Both the position numbers and the translations under genes were made by a program. A DNA stretch of 64,000 bases from NCBI GenBank assembly GCA_016793165.1, contig JAEULA010000034.1, positions 326,064 through 390,063 on the forward strand, read 5' to 3'. Below, one piece after another: positions 36,015-43,788 of this stretch. The stretch's first letter is position 1. The number at the start of each line of letters is the position of its first letter. Source of the stretch: Alphaproteobacteria bacterium. GTDB taxonomy: Bacteria; Pseudomonadota; Alphaproteobacteria; CACIAM-22H2. The notes below the pieces were generated by a model. That model saw nothing but the letters and a program-made list of their open reading frames with translations. It did not search any database and had not been told where the DNA came from.

Positions 36015-37672
36015 CGGACGCATCCAGCCGCCCGGCCCAGACCCTCGACCCGATCGAGCTCGAGGTCCTGCGCAACGCGCTGACCGCCGCCGCCGCGGAG
36101 ATGGACGTGACGGTCTGGCGCACCTCGCGCTCGACCATCGTTCGCGAGATGCTCGACTACTCGACCGCGATCTACGACCGCGACGGCTTCAACGTCGCGC
36201 AGTCGGTGCGGATCCCGCAGCACCTCAACTCGATGGGCTACGCGCTGCGCACCATCGTCGAGCAGTTCATCCCGCTCGAGCGCTGGGAGGACGGCGACGT
36301 CGTGATCGCCAACGACCCGTACTGCGGCGGCCAGCACCTGCCTGACATCCTCGCATTCCGGCCGGTCTTCCACGACGGCGCGCGCGTCGCCATCGTCGGC
36401 ACGCTCTGCCACCACCTCGACGTCGGCGGCATGTCGCCGGGCAGCTACACGGCGACCGCGACCGAGATCTACCAGGAAGGGCTGCGCATCCCGCCGATCA
36501 AGCTGTTCAAGCGCGGCGTGCGCAACGACGAGGTCTGGGCGATGCTCGGCCAGAACGTCCGCCAGACCGCGATCGTGCTCGGCGACCTGCAGTCGCAGAT
36601 CGCCTCGCTCGAGGTCGGCGTCGGCAATGTGCGCAAGCTCGCCGCCAAGTACGGCGCCGAGACCCTGACGACGGCCTGCCGGGCCCTCCTCGACGCCTCC
36701 GACGCCGCGATGCGCGACGTCATCCGCCGGATGCCGGACGGCACCTACAGTTTCGAGGACTTCCTCGACGACGACGGCATCACCACCGACAAGCCGGTCC
36801 GCCTGCACGCCACGGTGACGATCGCCGACGAGCGGATGATCGTCGACCTGTCCGGCTCGAGCCCGCAGGTCCCCGGCCCGATCAATGCCACGCTCGGCTC
36901 GACCAGCTCGGCCGTCTACTACGCCGCGATGGCCTGCGCCGACCGGCCGATCCCGCCCAATGCCGGCTGCTATCGGCCGATCGAGATCGTGGCGCCCGAG
37001 GGTCTGATCGTTAACGCGCGCCATCCCGCCCCGGTCGCGCACCGCATCGCCCCCGGCCACCGGCTGGTGAACGTGCTGTTCGGCGCCTTCGCGCAGGCGG
37101 TGCCCGAGCGCATGCCCGCGGCCTATTACGGCTGCAGCTACGTCTGCAGCTTCCAGACCGAGACCGCCGACCATCGCCGCAACGTGCTGGTCGAGATCGA
37201 GATCGGCGGCAACGGCGCGCTGCCCGACGAGGACGGCGCCAGCGCCCTCAGCTTCGGAATGCACAACAACGCCAACATCCCGATCGAGATGATCGAGGCC
37301 GGCATGCCGATCGCCTTCGTCGGCTACGGCCTGCTGCCCGGCACGGGCGGCAGCGGCCGCCAGCGCGGCGGGCTCGGCCTGTGGCGGGAATGGCGGGTCG
37401 ACGCCGAGCGCGCCACCTTCACCGCGCAGATGGACCGCTTCCGCCATCGCCCCTACGGACTTGCCGGCGGCGGCGCGGGCGCGCCCGGCCGATTGCTGCT
37501 GATCCGGGACGGCAGGACGACGCCGCTGCACTCGAAGGTGAGCAACCTGCCGCTGCTCAAGGGGGACGTCATCAGGCTGGAGACGTCGGGCGGCGGAGGC
37601 TTCGGCGATCCGGCGACCCGCGCGGTCGAGGCCGCCGGCCGCGACCGCGCGCTCGGCTACGTGACGGCATGA
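36011..37672 (+). CDS. Hydantoinase/oxoprolinase subunit B, HyuB
   Basis: A 553-residue HyuB subunit. It begins MTDASSRPAQTLDPIELEVL and contains the family marks VIANDPYCGGQHLPDI, GTLCHHLDVGGMSPGS, IYQEGLRIPPIKLF, NVRQTAIVLGDLQSQIA and, near the end, LETSGGGGFGDPATR. With HyuA it would form the ATP-dependent ring-opening amidohydrolase. The ATG overlaps the hyuA stop by 4 bp, and its own stop overlaps the ureohydrolase ATG by 4 bp, so all three are coupled. It is homologous to the C-terminal half of the fused protein at 14654-18532, but clearly different in sequence. Confidence 0.94.
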   Translation: MTDASSRPAQTLDPIELEVLRNALTAAAAEMDVTVWRTSRSTIVREMLDYSTAIYDRDGFNVAQSVRIPQHLNSMGYALRTIVEQFIPLERWEDGDVVIANDPYCGGQHLPDILAFRPVFHDGARVAIVGTLCHHLDVGGMSPGSYTATATEIYQEGLRIPPIKLFKRGVRNDEVWAMLGQNVRQTAIVLGDLQSQIASLEVGVGNVRKLAAKYGAETLTTACRALLDASDAAMRDVIRRMPDGTYSFEDFLDDDGITTDKPVRLHATVTIADERMIVDLSGSSPQVPGPINATLGSTSSAVYYAAMACADRPIPPNAGCYRPIEIVAPEGLIVNARHPAPVAHRIAPGHRLVNVLFGAFAQAVPERMPAAYYGCSYVCSFQTETADHRRNVLVEIEIGGNGALPDEDGASALSFGMHNNANIPIEMIEAGMPIAFVGYGLLPGTGGSGRQRGGLGLWREWRVDAERATFTAQMDRFRHRPYGLAGGGAGAPGRLLLIRDGRTTPLHSKVSNLPLLKGDVIRLETSGGGGFGDPATRAVEAAGRDRALGYVTA

Positions 37673-38577
37673 GCGCCGCCCCGCCGACATTCGCCCAGAG
37701 CGGCGGCTTCCTCGGACTCGGGCCGCGCGCCGACGCCGCGATTGCGGTCGCCGGCATCCCGTTCGACATCGGCACGACCAACCGCAGCGGCGCGCGCTTC
37801 GGGCCGACGGCGATCCGGCAGGCGAGCCGCATGCTCGTCGACGGGCTGCATCCGCAACGCTGGGTCGACCCCGCGCGCGGCGCGGTCGCCGACGTCGGCG
37901 ACTTCGCCATCGCGCTGGGCGACATTCCGGCGAGCCTCGCCCTGATCGAGCGCCAGGCGGCGGCGCATCGCCACCTCGTGGCGCTCGGCGGCGACCACGG
38001 CGTGACGCTCGCCCTGCTGCGCGCCCTCGCGAAGCGTCGCGGCGGGCCGGTCGCGCTCGTCCACTTCGACGCGCATGTCGACACCTGGCCGGACAGCTTC
38101 GGCCAGCGCTACGGGCACGGTTCCGTCTTCTTCAACGCGATCGAGGAGGGCCTCGTCGACCCGCGGCGGATGATCCAGATCGGCATCCGCAGCCCGGTCC
38201 AGCGCGAGGTGTGGGACTGGACGCTCGGCAAGGGGGTGACGATCGTCACCGCCGAGCGCGCGCACGAGCTCGGCGCCGCGGCCGTCGCCGAGGCGATTCG
38301 CGCCGCGATCGGCGACTCGGGCGCCTATCTCAGCTTCGACATCGACGCGCTCGATCCGGCCTTTGCGCCCGGCACCGGCACGCCCGAAATCGGCGGCCTC
38401 GCGAGCTGGCAGGCGCAAGCGATCCTGCGCCGCCTCGGCGGCCTCGACTGGATCGGCGCCGACGTCGTCGAAGTCGCGCCGGCCTACGACGTCGCCGAGA
38501 TCACCGCGCTCGCCGCGGCGACGATCGCGTGGGAGTACCTCGCGCTCGCCGGCGGCAGCGGCGCTTCGCGCGCTTGA
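37669..38577 (+). CDS. Ureohydrolase (arginase/agmatinase family)
   Basis: A 302-residue manganese hydrolase that releases urea from a guanidino compound (agmatine, guanidinobutyrate, guanidinopropionate) or a related group. Metal ligands are present in order: GGDHG, HFDAHVDT and SFDIDALDPAFAPGTGTPE. IPFDIGTTNRSGARFGP at the N-terminus is the usual agmatinase-type opening. It ends the hyuA-hyuB operon by a 4-bp overlap and precedes the homospermidine operon by 224 bp. If it acts on agmatine, its product putrescine would feed homospermidine synthase; alternatively it finishes a pathway begun by the hydantoinase. The specificity cannot be settled from sequence. Confidence 0.92.
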   Translation: MSAAPPTFAQSGGFLGLGPRADAAIAVAGIPFDIGTTNRSGARFGPTAIRQASRMLVDGLHPQRWVDPARGAVADVGDFAIALGDIPASLALIERQAAAHRHLVALGGDHGVTLALLRALAKRRGGPVALVHFDAHVDTWPDSFGQRYGHGSVFFNAIEEGLVDPRRMIQIGIRSPVQREVWDWTLGKGVTIVTAERAHELGAAAVAEAIRAAIGDSGAYLSFDIDALDPAFAPGTGTPEIGGLASWQAQAILRRLGGLDWIGADVVEVAPAYDVAEITALAAATIAWEYLALAGGSGASRA

Positions 38578-38801
38578 GCGCGCCTGTGCGTGTGCCGGGA
38601 CACACCGCGCGAGATCTTTTGGCTCAGTCTGCGAATAAGGCTTGCGCGTCGGCGTGGTTCGATTATTTACCGGCGCTCAGACGCAAATCGCACGTGCCCT
38701 AGGCTAGCTCGCGATCAAGCGAGCGGGGTCAAGCAACGACGGAACGCGTCCTGTTCGGTAGCGCCGATCATCAGTGGGTCGGCACCTTATGGGAGCCTTT
38801 C
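38578..38801 (+). promoter_or_regulatory. Promoter and leader of the homospermidine operon
   Basis: A candidate promoter lies at 38642-38669: TTGCGC, 16 nt, TATTTA. The resulting leader of about 125 nt contains a perfect hairpin, GCTCGC-GATCAA-GCGAGC (38707-38724), and ends with a GGGAG ribosome-binding site (38791-38795). A conserved RNA element called speF is known upstream of alphaproteobacterial ornithine decarboxylases; whether this leader belongs to it I cannot tell by eye. Confidence 0.45.
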
Positions 38802-40232
38802 ATGGTTGTGGCACGTCGCGCCGCGGCGCCTCCTGACCTTGCACATCGCTCGGCCCCGTCGCAGGCCGCCGTCGAGGCGTTGCCGGGCGGGCGCCGCGCG
38901 ACTCGGACCGCCGCGTCGCCGATCGGCGCGTCGAGCCGCGCCGCGGCCGCGCGCGCGACCTCCGCGCCTCCGACCCTCTCCCCGTTTCCGCTGACCGGCA
39001 CTGCCCTCGCCGCGGCCGAGCCGCCGCGGTTCCGCGCCGCGGTCGCGCCGCTGCGCCGGCGCGTCGACGCGGCGCCGGCCGCGCTGCCGACGGTGGACGC
39101 CGTCGTGCGCGCCGAGCGCCCCGAGGAGCCCTTGCACTGCCTGCGCCCGGCGGCCCTCGCCGCGGCGGCACGCGCCTTCGTGGCGGCCTTCCCCGGCGAC
39201 ACGTTGTACGCCGTGAAGTGCAACCCGGAGCCGCGCGTCCTGCGCGCCCTCTGGGCGGGCGGGGTGCGCCAGTTCGACTGCGCCTCGCCGGCCGAGGTCG
39301 CGGTCGTGCGCCACCTCTTCGGCGAAGCGGCCGGGATCCGCTACATGCACCCCGTCAAGACGCGCGCGGCGATCCGCGAGGCGTACGCGTCGCATGGCGT
39401 GCGCGTCTTCGCCTTCGACTCGGCGGACGAGCTCGCCAAGCTGGTCGCCGAGACCGGCGGCGACGCGCTCGGCCTCGTCGTGCGCCTCGCGGTCAAGGGC
39501 GGCGGCTCCTACGACCTCAGCGGCAAGTTCGGCGCGCGCCCGGCGGACGCGGTCGAGCTGCTGCGGGCGGCGCGGCCGCATGCCCGGACGCTGGGCGTGT
39601 CCTTCCATGTCGGCTCGCAGTGCCTCGACCCGGCGGCCTACGCCGCGGCCGTCGCGCTGGCCGGCGAGGTCATCCGCGCGGCAGGTGTTCCGGTCGAGGT
39701 CCTCGATGTCGGCGGCGGCTTCCCGGCGAGCTATCCGGACATCGTGCCGCCCGCGCTCGAGCACTTCATGACGGTGATCGGCGAGGCGCATCGCGGCCTC
39801 GAGATCCCCGGCCTCGCGCTGTGGGCGGAGCCCGGGCGCGCGCTCGTCGCGGGCGGCGCCTCGGTCGTGGTGCAGGTGGCGCTGCGCCGCGACGGTGCGC
39901 TGTTCATCAACGACGGCGTCTACGGCGCGCTGTCGGACGCCGGGGCCCCCGGCTTCCGCTTCCCGTGCCGTCTCATTCCCGGCGATGGCCGCGAAGTCGA
40001 TGCCCGCACCGGCGGCTTCGAGCTCTTCGGCCCGACCTGCGACAGCGCCGACCGGATGAAGGGCCCGTTCGTCCTGCCGGCCTGCGTGCGCGAGGGCGAC
40101 TGGCTCGAGATCGGCCAGCTCGGCGCCTATGGCGCCGCGCTTCGAACGGCCTTCAACGGATTTGACCGCGCGCGACTCGTCGACGTTTGCGACGATCCGA
40201 TGCTGGCCACCCCCGGCTACCCGCCCAACTAG
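38802..40232 (+). CDS. Type III PLP-dependent decarboxylase (ornithine/lysine decarboxylase-like) with long N-terminal extension
   Basis: A 476-residue fold-type III enzyme (eukaryotic-ODC type). The catalytic core starts near residue 105; PLP Lys139 lies in YAVKCNPEP, HVGSQ and the DVGGGFPASYPD phosphate loop follow, then EPGRALVAGGAS, and active-site Cys413 in GPTCDSADR. The first 95-100 residues are Ala/Arg-rich and low-complexity, without counterpart in the other decarboxylase of this operon. ATG 38802 follows GGGAG by 6 nt, so the extension seems real, although a later start cannot be excluded. It probably makes putrescine, cadaverine or carboxy-polyamine from an amino acid; precise specificity is unknown. 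Confidence 0.9.
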   Translation: MVVARRAAAPPDLAHRSAPSQAAVEALPGGRRATRTAASPIGASSRAAAARATSAPPTLSPFPLTGTALAAAEPPRFRAAVAPLRRRVDAAPAALPTVDAVVRAERPEEPLHCLRPAALAAAARAFVAAFPGDTLYAVKCNPEPRVLRALWAGGVRQFDCASPAEVAVVRHLFGEAAGIRYMHPVKTRAAIREAYASHGVRVFAFDSADELAKLVAETGGDALGLVVRLAVKGGGSYDLSGKFGARPADAVELLRAARPHARTLGVSFHVGSQCLDPAAYAAAVALAGEVIRAAGVPVEVLDVGGGFPASYPDIVPPALEHFMTVIGEAHRGLEIPGLALWAEPGRALVAGGASVVVQVALRRDGALFINDGVYGALSDAGAPGFRFPCRLIPGDGREVDARTGGFELFGPTCDSADRMKGPFVLPACVREGDWLEIGQLGAYGAALRTAFNGFDRARLVDVCDDPMLATPGYPPN

Positions 40233-40272
40233 CGACCCCAACCCGAACCGACGCCCGAGGAACAGCGCAGGA

Positions 40273-41679
40273 ATGAAGCACGTCACGTTCAACGGCCGTC
40301 TGGTCATGGTCGGGTTCGGCAGCATCGGCCAGGGGGTCCTCCCCCTGGTCCTCCGGCATATCGACATGCCGAGCGACCGGATCACGATCGTCACCGCCGA
40401 GCCGCGGGGCGAGGCGGTGGCCCGCGAGCACGGCGTGACCTTCGTCCAGACCGCGATCACGCGCGAGAACCTCGAAGGGACCCTGGCGCCGCTGCTCGGG
40501 CCCGGCGACTTCCTGCTGAACCTCTCCGTGGACGTCGCGTCCGTCGCGCTGATCGAGTTCGCCCAGGCGAAGGGCGCGTTCTACCTCGACACATGCATCG
40601 AGCCCTGGGCGGGCGGCTACACCGACCCCACCCTGTCGCCGTCGCAGCGCTCAAACTACGCGCTGCGCGAGGCGGCGCTGGCGCTCGCGCCGCGCTTCGC
40701 GGGCGGCCCGACGACGGTGCTGACCCACGGGGCCAACCCCGGCCTGGTGTCGCATTTCGTCAAGGAAGCGCTGCTCACCATCGCGCGCGACACCGGCCGT
40801 CGGTCCGCGACGCCGTCCGACCGGGCCGGCTGGGCCGCGCTCGCCCGCGATCTCGGCATCAAGGTGATCCACATCGCCGAGCGCGACACCCAGGCGGCGG
40901 CGGCGCCGAAGACGCGCGGCGAGTTCGTGAACACCTGGTCGATCGACGGCTTCGTCGGCGAGGGTTCGCAGCCGGCGGAGCTCGGCTGGGGCACGCACGA
41001 GCGGCACTTTCCCGCGGACGGGCGGCGGCACGAGTTCGGCTGCGACGCGGCCATCTACCTGATGCGTCCCGGCGCCAGTACCCGCGTGCGGAGCTGGACG
41101 CCGCTCGAGGGGCCGTTCCATGGTTTTCTGGTGACCCACAACGAGTCGATCTCGATCGCGGACTACTACACGCTGGAGCGCGACGGCGCCGTGGCGTACC
41201 GCCCGACCGTCCACTACGCCTATCACCCCTGCGACGACGCGGTGCTCAGCCTGCACGAGATCGCGGGCAAGAACTGGGCCCTGCAGCCGCGCAAGCGCCT
41301 GATGATGGACGAGATCGTCGAGGGCATCGACGAACTCGGCGTGCTGCTGATGGGGCACGCCAGGGGCGCCTTCTGGTACGGCTCGCGCCTGTCGATCGCC
41401 GAGGCCCGCCGCCTGGTGCCGCACAACAACGCCACCAGCCTGCAGGTCACGGCGGCGGTCCTGGGCGGCATGATCTGGGCGATCGAGAACCCGCGGGCCG
41501 GCGTGGTCGAGGCGGACCAGATCGACCATCACCGCATCCTCGAGATCGCCCGCCCCTATCTGGGCGAGGTCGTCGGCGCCTATGGCGACTGGACGCCGCT
41601 GCACGGCCGCGAGTCCCTGTTCCCGGAGACGCTCGACCGCTCCGATCCCTGGCAATTCGTGAACTTCCGCGTCGTATAA
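40273..41679 (+). CDS. hss: Homospermidine synthase
   Basis: A 468-residue NAD-dependent enzyme that joins two putrescines (or putrescine and spermidine) into sym-homospermidine, the typical long polyamine of many alphaproteobacteria. The Rossmann motif MVGFGSIGQGVLPL opens the protein, followed by LLNLSVDVASVALIEFA, DTCIEPWAGGY, THGANPGLVSHFVKEAL and the conserved C-terminal VPHNNATSLQVTAAVLGG. Length matches bacterial Hss. GAGGAA lies 11 nt before the ATG at 40273. It sits between two PLP decarboxylases (gaps 40 and 26 bp), making a three-gene polyamine operon. Confidence 0.95.
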   Translation: MKHVTFNGRLVMVGFGSIGQGVLPLVLRHIDMPSDRITIVTAEPRGEAVAREHGVTFVQTAITRENLEGTLAPLLGPGDFLLNLSVDVASVALIEFAQAKGAFYLDTCIEPWAGGYTDPTLSPSQRSNYALREAALALAPRFAGGPTTVLTHGANPGLVSHFVKEALLTIARDTGRRSATPSDRAGWAALARDLGIKVIHIAERDTQAAAAPKTRGEFVNTWSIDGFVGEGSQPAELGWGTHERHFPADGRRHEFGCDAAIYLMRPGASTRVRSWTPLEGPFHGFLVTHNESISIADYYTLERDGAVAYRPTVHYAYHPCDDAVLSLHEIAGKNWALQPRKRLMMDEIVEGIDELGVLLMGHARGAFWYGSRLSIAEARRLVPHNNATSLQVTAAVLGGMIWAIENPRAGVVEADQIDHHRILEIARPYLGEVVGAYGDWTPLHGRESLFPETLDRSDPWQFVNFRVV

Positions 41680-41705
41680 CCGCGCCCGAGAGAAGGACCC
41701 CAGAC

Positions 41706-42833
41706 GTGACGAAGAAGATCCAGCGCTTCCTTGCCGAGAACCGCCCCCAGACCCCGTGCCTGGTGGTCGACCTCGACGTCGTGGCCGACAACTACCGCAA
41801 GCTCAAGACCGCGGTGCCGCAGGCGCTGATCTACTACGCGATCAAGGCCAACCCGGCGCCGGAGATCCTGAAGCTGCTCGTCGGCGTCGGCTCGTCCTTC
41901 GACACCGCCAGCCTGAACGAGATCGACATGGTCCTGGCGGCCGGAGGGTCGGCCGACAAGATCAGCTACGGCAACACCATCAAGAAGAAGAGCGACATCG
42001 CCGCGGCGCATGCCCGCGGCGTCCGGCTCTTCGCCTTCGACAGCCAGGCCGAGCTCGACAAGATCGCCGAGGCGGCGCCCGGCGGCCGGGTGTTCTGCCG
42101 GATCCTGACTTCGGGCGTCGGCGCCGACTGGCCGCTCAGCCGTAAGTTCGGGTGCGAGGTGGAGATGGCCCGCGACCTGCTGATCGAGGCCGCCAAGCGC
42201 GGCGTCGTCCCGCACGGCGTGTCGTTCCATGTCGGCTCGCAGATGAAGGACCCCGAGGCGTGGGATTCCGCCGTTGCGCAGGCGGCCTGGATCTTCAAGG
42301 AGTGCGAGACCGCGGGCGTCACCCTGAACATGCTCAACATCGGCGGCGGGTTCCCGACGCGCTATCGCCGCGACATCCCGACCATGGGCACCTACGGCGA
42401 GGCGATCGACGCGGCGCTCAAGCGCCATTTCGGCAACCGCGTGCCCGAGATCATCGTCGAGCCGGGCCGCCAGATGGTCGGCGATGCCGGGATCATCCAG
42501 ACCGAGGTCGTGCTGATCAGCCGCAAGGGCCGCAACGATCCGCGCCGCTGGGTCTATCTCGACATCGGCAAGTTCGGCGGCCTCGCCGAGACGCTGGACG
42601 AGGCGATCCAGTACCCGATCTCCACACCGCGCCGCGGCAAGGTGGAGCGCGTGATCCTGGCCGGGCCGACCTGCGACTCCGCCGACGTGATCTACGAGAA
42701 GGCCGACTACCGCCTGCCCCTCGACCTCGAGGTCGGCGATCGCCTCGAGATCCGTGCGACCGGCGCCTACACCACGACCTACGCCTCGGTCGCCTTCAAC
42801 GGCTTCGAGCCACTCAAGACCTACTGCATCTGA
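41706..42833 (+). CDS. Ornithine decarboxylase, fold type III
   Basis: A 375-residue decarboxylase of the eukaryotic-type (SpeC2/ODC) family that converts ornithine to putrescine, the substrate of Hss. PLP Lys47 is in YYAIKANPAPEIL; SFHVGSQMKDPEAW, NIGGGFPTRY and EPGRQMVGDAG follow; Cys323 is in GPTCDSADV, and the protein ends with the family's AYTTTYASVAFNGFEP. The GTG at 41706 with AAGGA upstream gives the expected N-terminus. It closely resembles canonical alphaproteobacterial ODCs, more so than the paralogue at 38802, so it is the better candidate for the true putrescine source. Confidence 0.93.
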   Translation: MTKKIQRFLAENRPQTPCLVVDLDVVADNYRKLKTAVPQALIYYAIKANPAPEILKLLVGVGSSFDTASLNEIDMVLAAGGSADKISYGNTIKKKSDIAAAHARGVRLFAFDSQAELDKIAEAAPGGRVFCRILTSGVGADWPLSRKFGCEVEMARDLLIEAAKRGVVPHGVSFHVGSQMKDPEAWDSAVAQAAWIFKECETAGVTLNMLNIGGGFPTRYRRDIPTMGTYGEAIDAALKRHFGNRVPEIIVEPGRQMVGDAGIIQTEVVLISRKGRNDPRRWVYLDIGKFGGLAETLDEAIQYPISTPRRGKVERVILAGPTCDSADVIYEKADYRLPLDLEVGDRLEIRATGAYTTTYASVAFNGFEPLKTYCI

Positions 42834-42863
42834 CCCCGGCTGCTTCCGGCCCCGGCCGGCCCT

Positions 42864-42878
42864 CGGCGCCAGGCGCCG
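42864..42878. terminator. Hairpin between convergent polyamine and che/partner-switch operons
   Basis: CGGCGC-CAG-GCGCCG forms a 6-bp GC-only stem in the 61-bp gap between the convergent genes. There is no T-run on either side. It may act as a weak bidirectional terminator. Confidence 0.4.
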
Positions 42879-42894
42879 GCGCGAGCGGCCGCGG

Positions 42895-43788
42895 TCAGGC
42901 CGCCTTGTCGGCCGCGTCCGGCACGTCGAAATTGGTGATCGCGATCACGTCGTTGCCGGCGCCGACATAGGTCAGCGTGTCGAAGCTCATCGAGCGCGCC
43001 ATGGCGATGCCGCGCCCGTTGGGCGCCAGCAGCCGCGCCGGATCGAATTTCAGGTAGCGGCGAAAGTCGAAGCCGGCGCCCTCGTCGCGAACCTGGAAGA
43101 TCCCGCGATGCGCCTCGCGGCGGAACTGCACCGTCGCGCGGCGATCGCGGTATTCCGGCAGGGCCAGGCGGCGATCGATCTCGGCCTGCCAGTTCCCGCT
43201 CTTGATCAGCTCACCCTTCTCCTCGCAGGAGATGCCGAGATTGCCATGCTCGATCGCGTTGACGATCAGCTCGCGCAGGCCGACCACGACCCGCGCCGGA
43301 TCCGGGCAGGCGAGCGACAGCATCGTCGACAGGTTGCGCGCCTCCGACAAGGTGCGGACCTGGAACAGCCCGCCCATGATCAGGCCGATCGCCGAGCCGC
43401 GCTGCTCCACCTCGTTGCGCAGGCGCGAGATCTCGCGATGCTGTGCCAAGGCGCTCGCCAGGAGCTGCGGCAGGGCCGGCGACATCAGGTCGTCGATCGC
43501 GAAGTGGCTGGGACCCGCGAACGCCCCCTCGGTGCACATCGTCGCGCACAGGCTCTGGCTCTCCGCGATCATCGGCAGGCGATGGTCCAGGCACCCCCAG
43601 CGCTTGATCAGCGCGCAGGCGGTCTGCGACGACAGGTCCGTGCCGACGACGATCGCGTCGACCTCGCCGACGGCAGCGGGATCCCCCGCCGCGTCGACGA
43701 TCACCGGCTCGTGCTCGGCCGCCTGAAGACGCGCCTTGAGCGCCTCCACGCGGGCGGCCCCGGCCCCGATGACGAGGATGCGACTCAT
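42895..43788 (-). CDS. RsbW/SpoIIAB-like HATPase with N-terminal degenerate receiver
   Basis: A 297-residue protein. Residues about 160-290 form an anti-sigma-type HATPase domain: N box LRELIVNAIEHGN (Asn177), G1 DEGAGFDF and the lid NGRGIAMARSM. Residues 1-115 look like a receiver fold (RILVIGAGAARVEALKARL, then DAIVVGTDLSS), but the acidic pair is missing and Gly49 occupies the phosphoacceptor site, so it is a pseudo-receiver. In partner-switching systems such kinases phosphorylate a STAS protein or bind a target regulator. ATG 43788 overlaps the PP2C gene by 4 bp and has a GGAGGGG ribosome-binding site inside that gene's end. Confidence 0.88.
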   Translation of the reverse strand: MSRILVIGAGAARVEALKARLQAAEHEPVIVDAAGDPAAVGEVDAIVVGTDLSSQTACALIKRWGCLDHRLPMIAESQSLCATMCTEGAFAGPSHFAIDDLMSPALPQLLASALAQHREISRLRNEVEQRGSAIGLIMGGLFQVRTLSEARNLSTMLSLACPDPARVVVGLRELIVNAIEHGNLGISCEEKGELIKSGNWQAEIDRRLALPEYRDRRATVQFRREAHRGIFQVRDEGAGFDFRRYLKFDPARLLAPNGRGIAMARSMSFDTLTYVGAGNDVIAITNFDVPDAADKAA

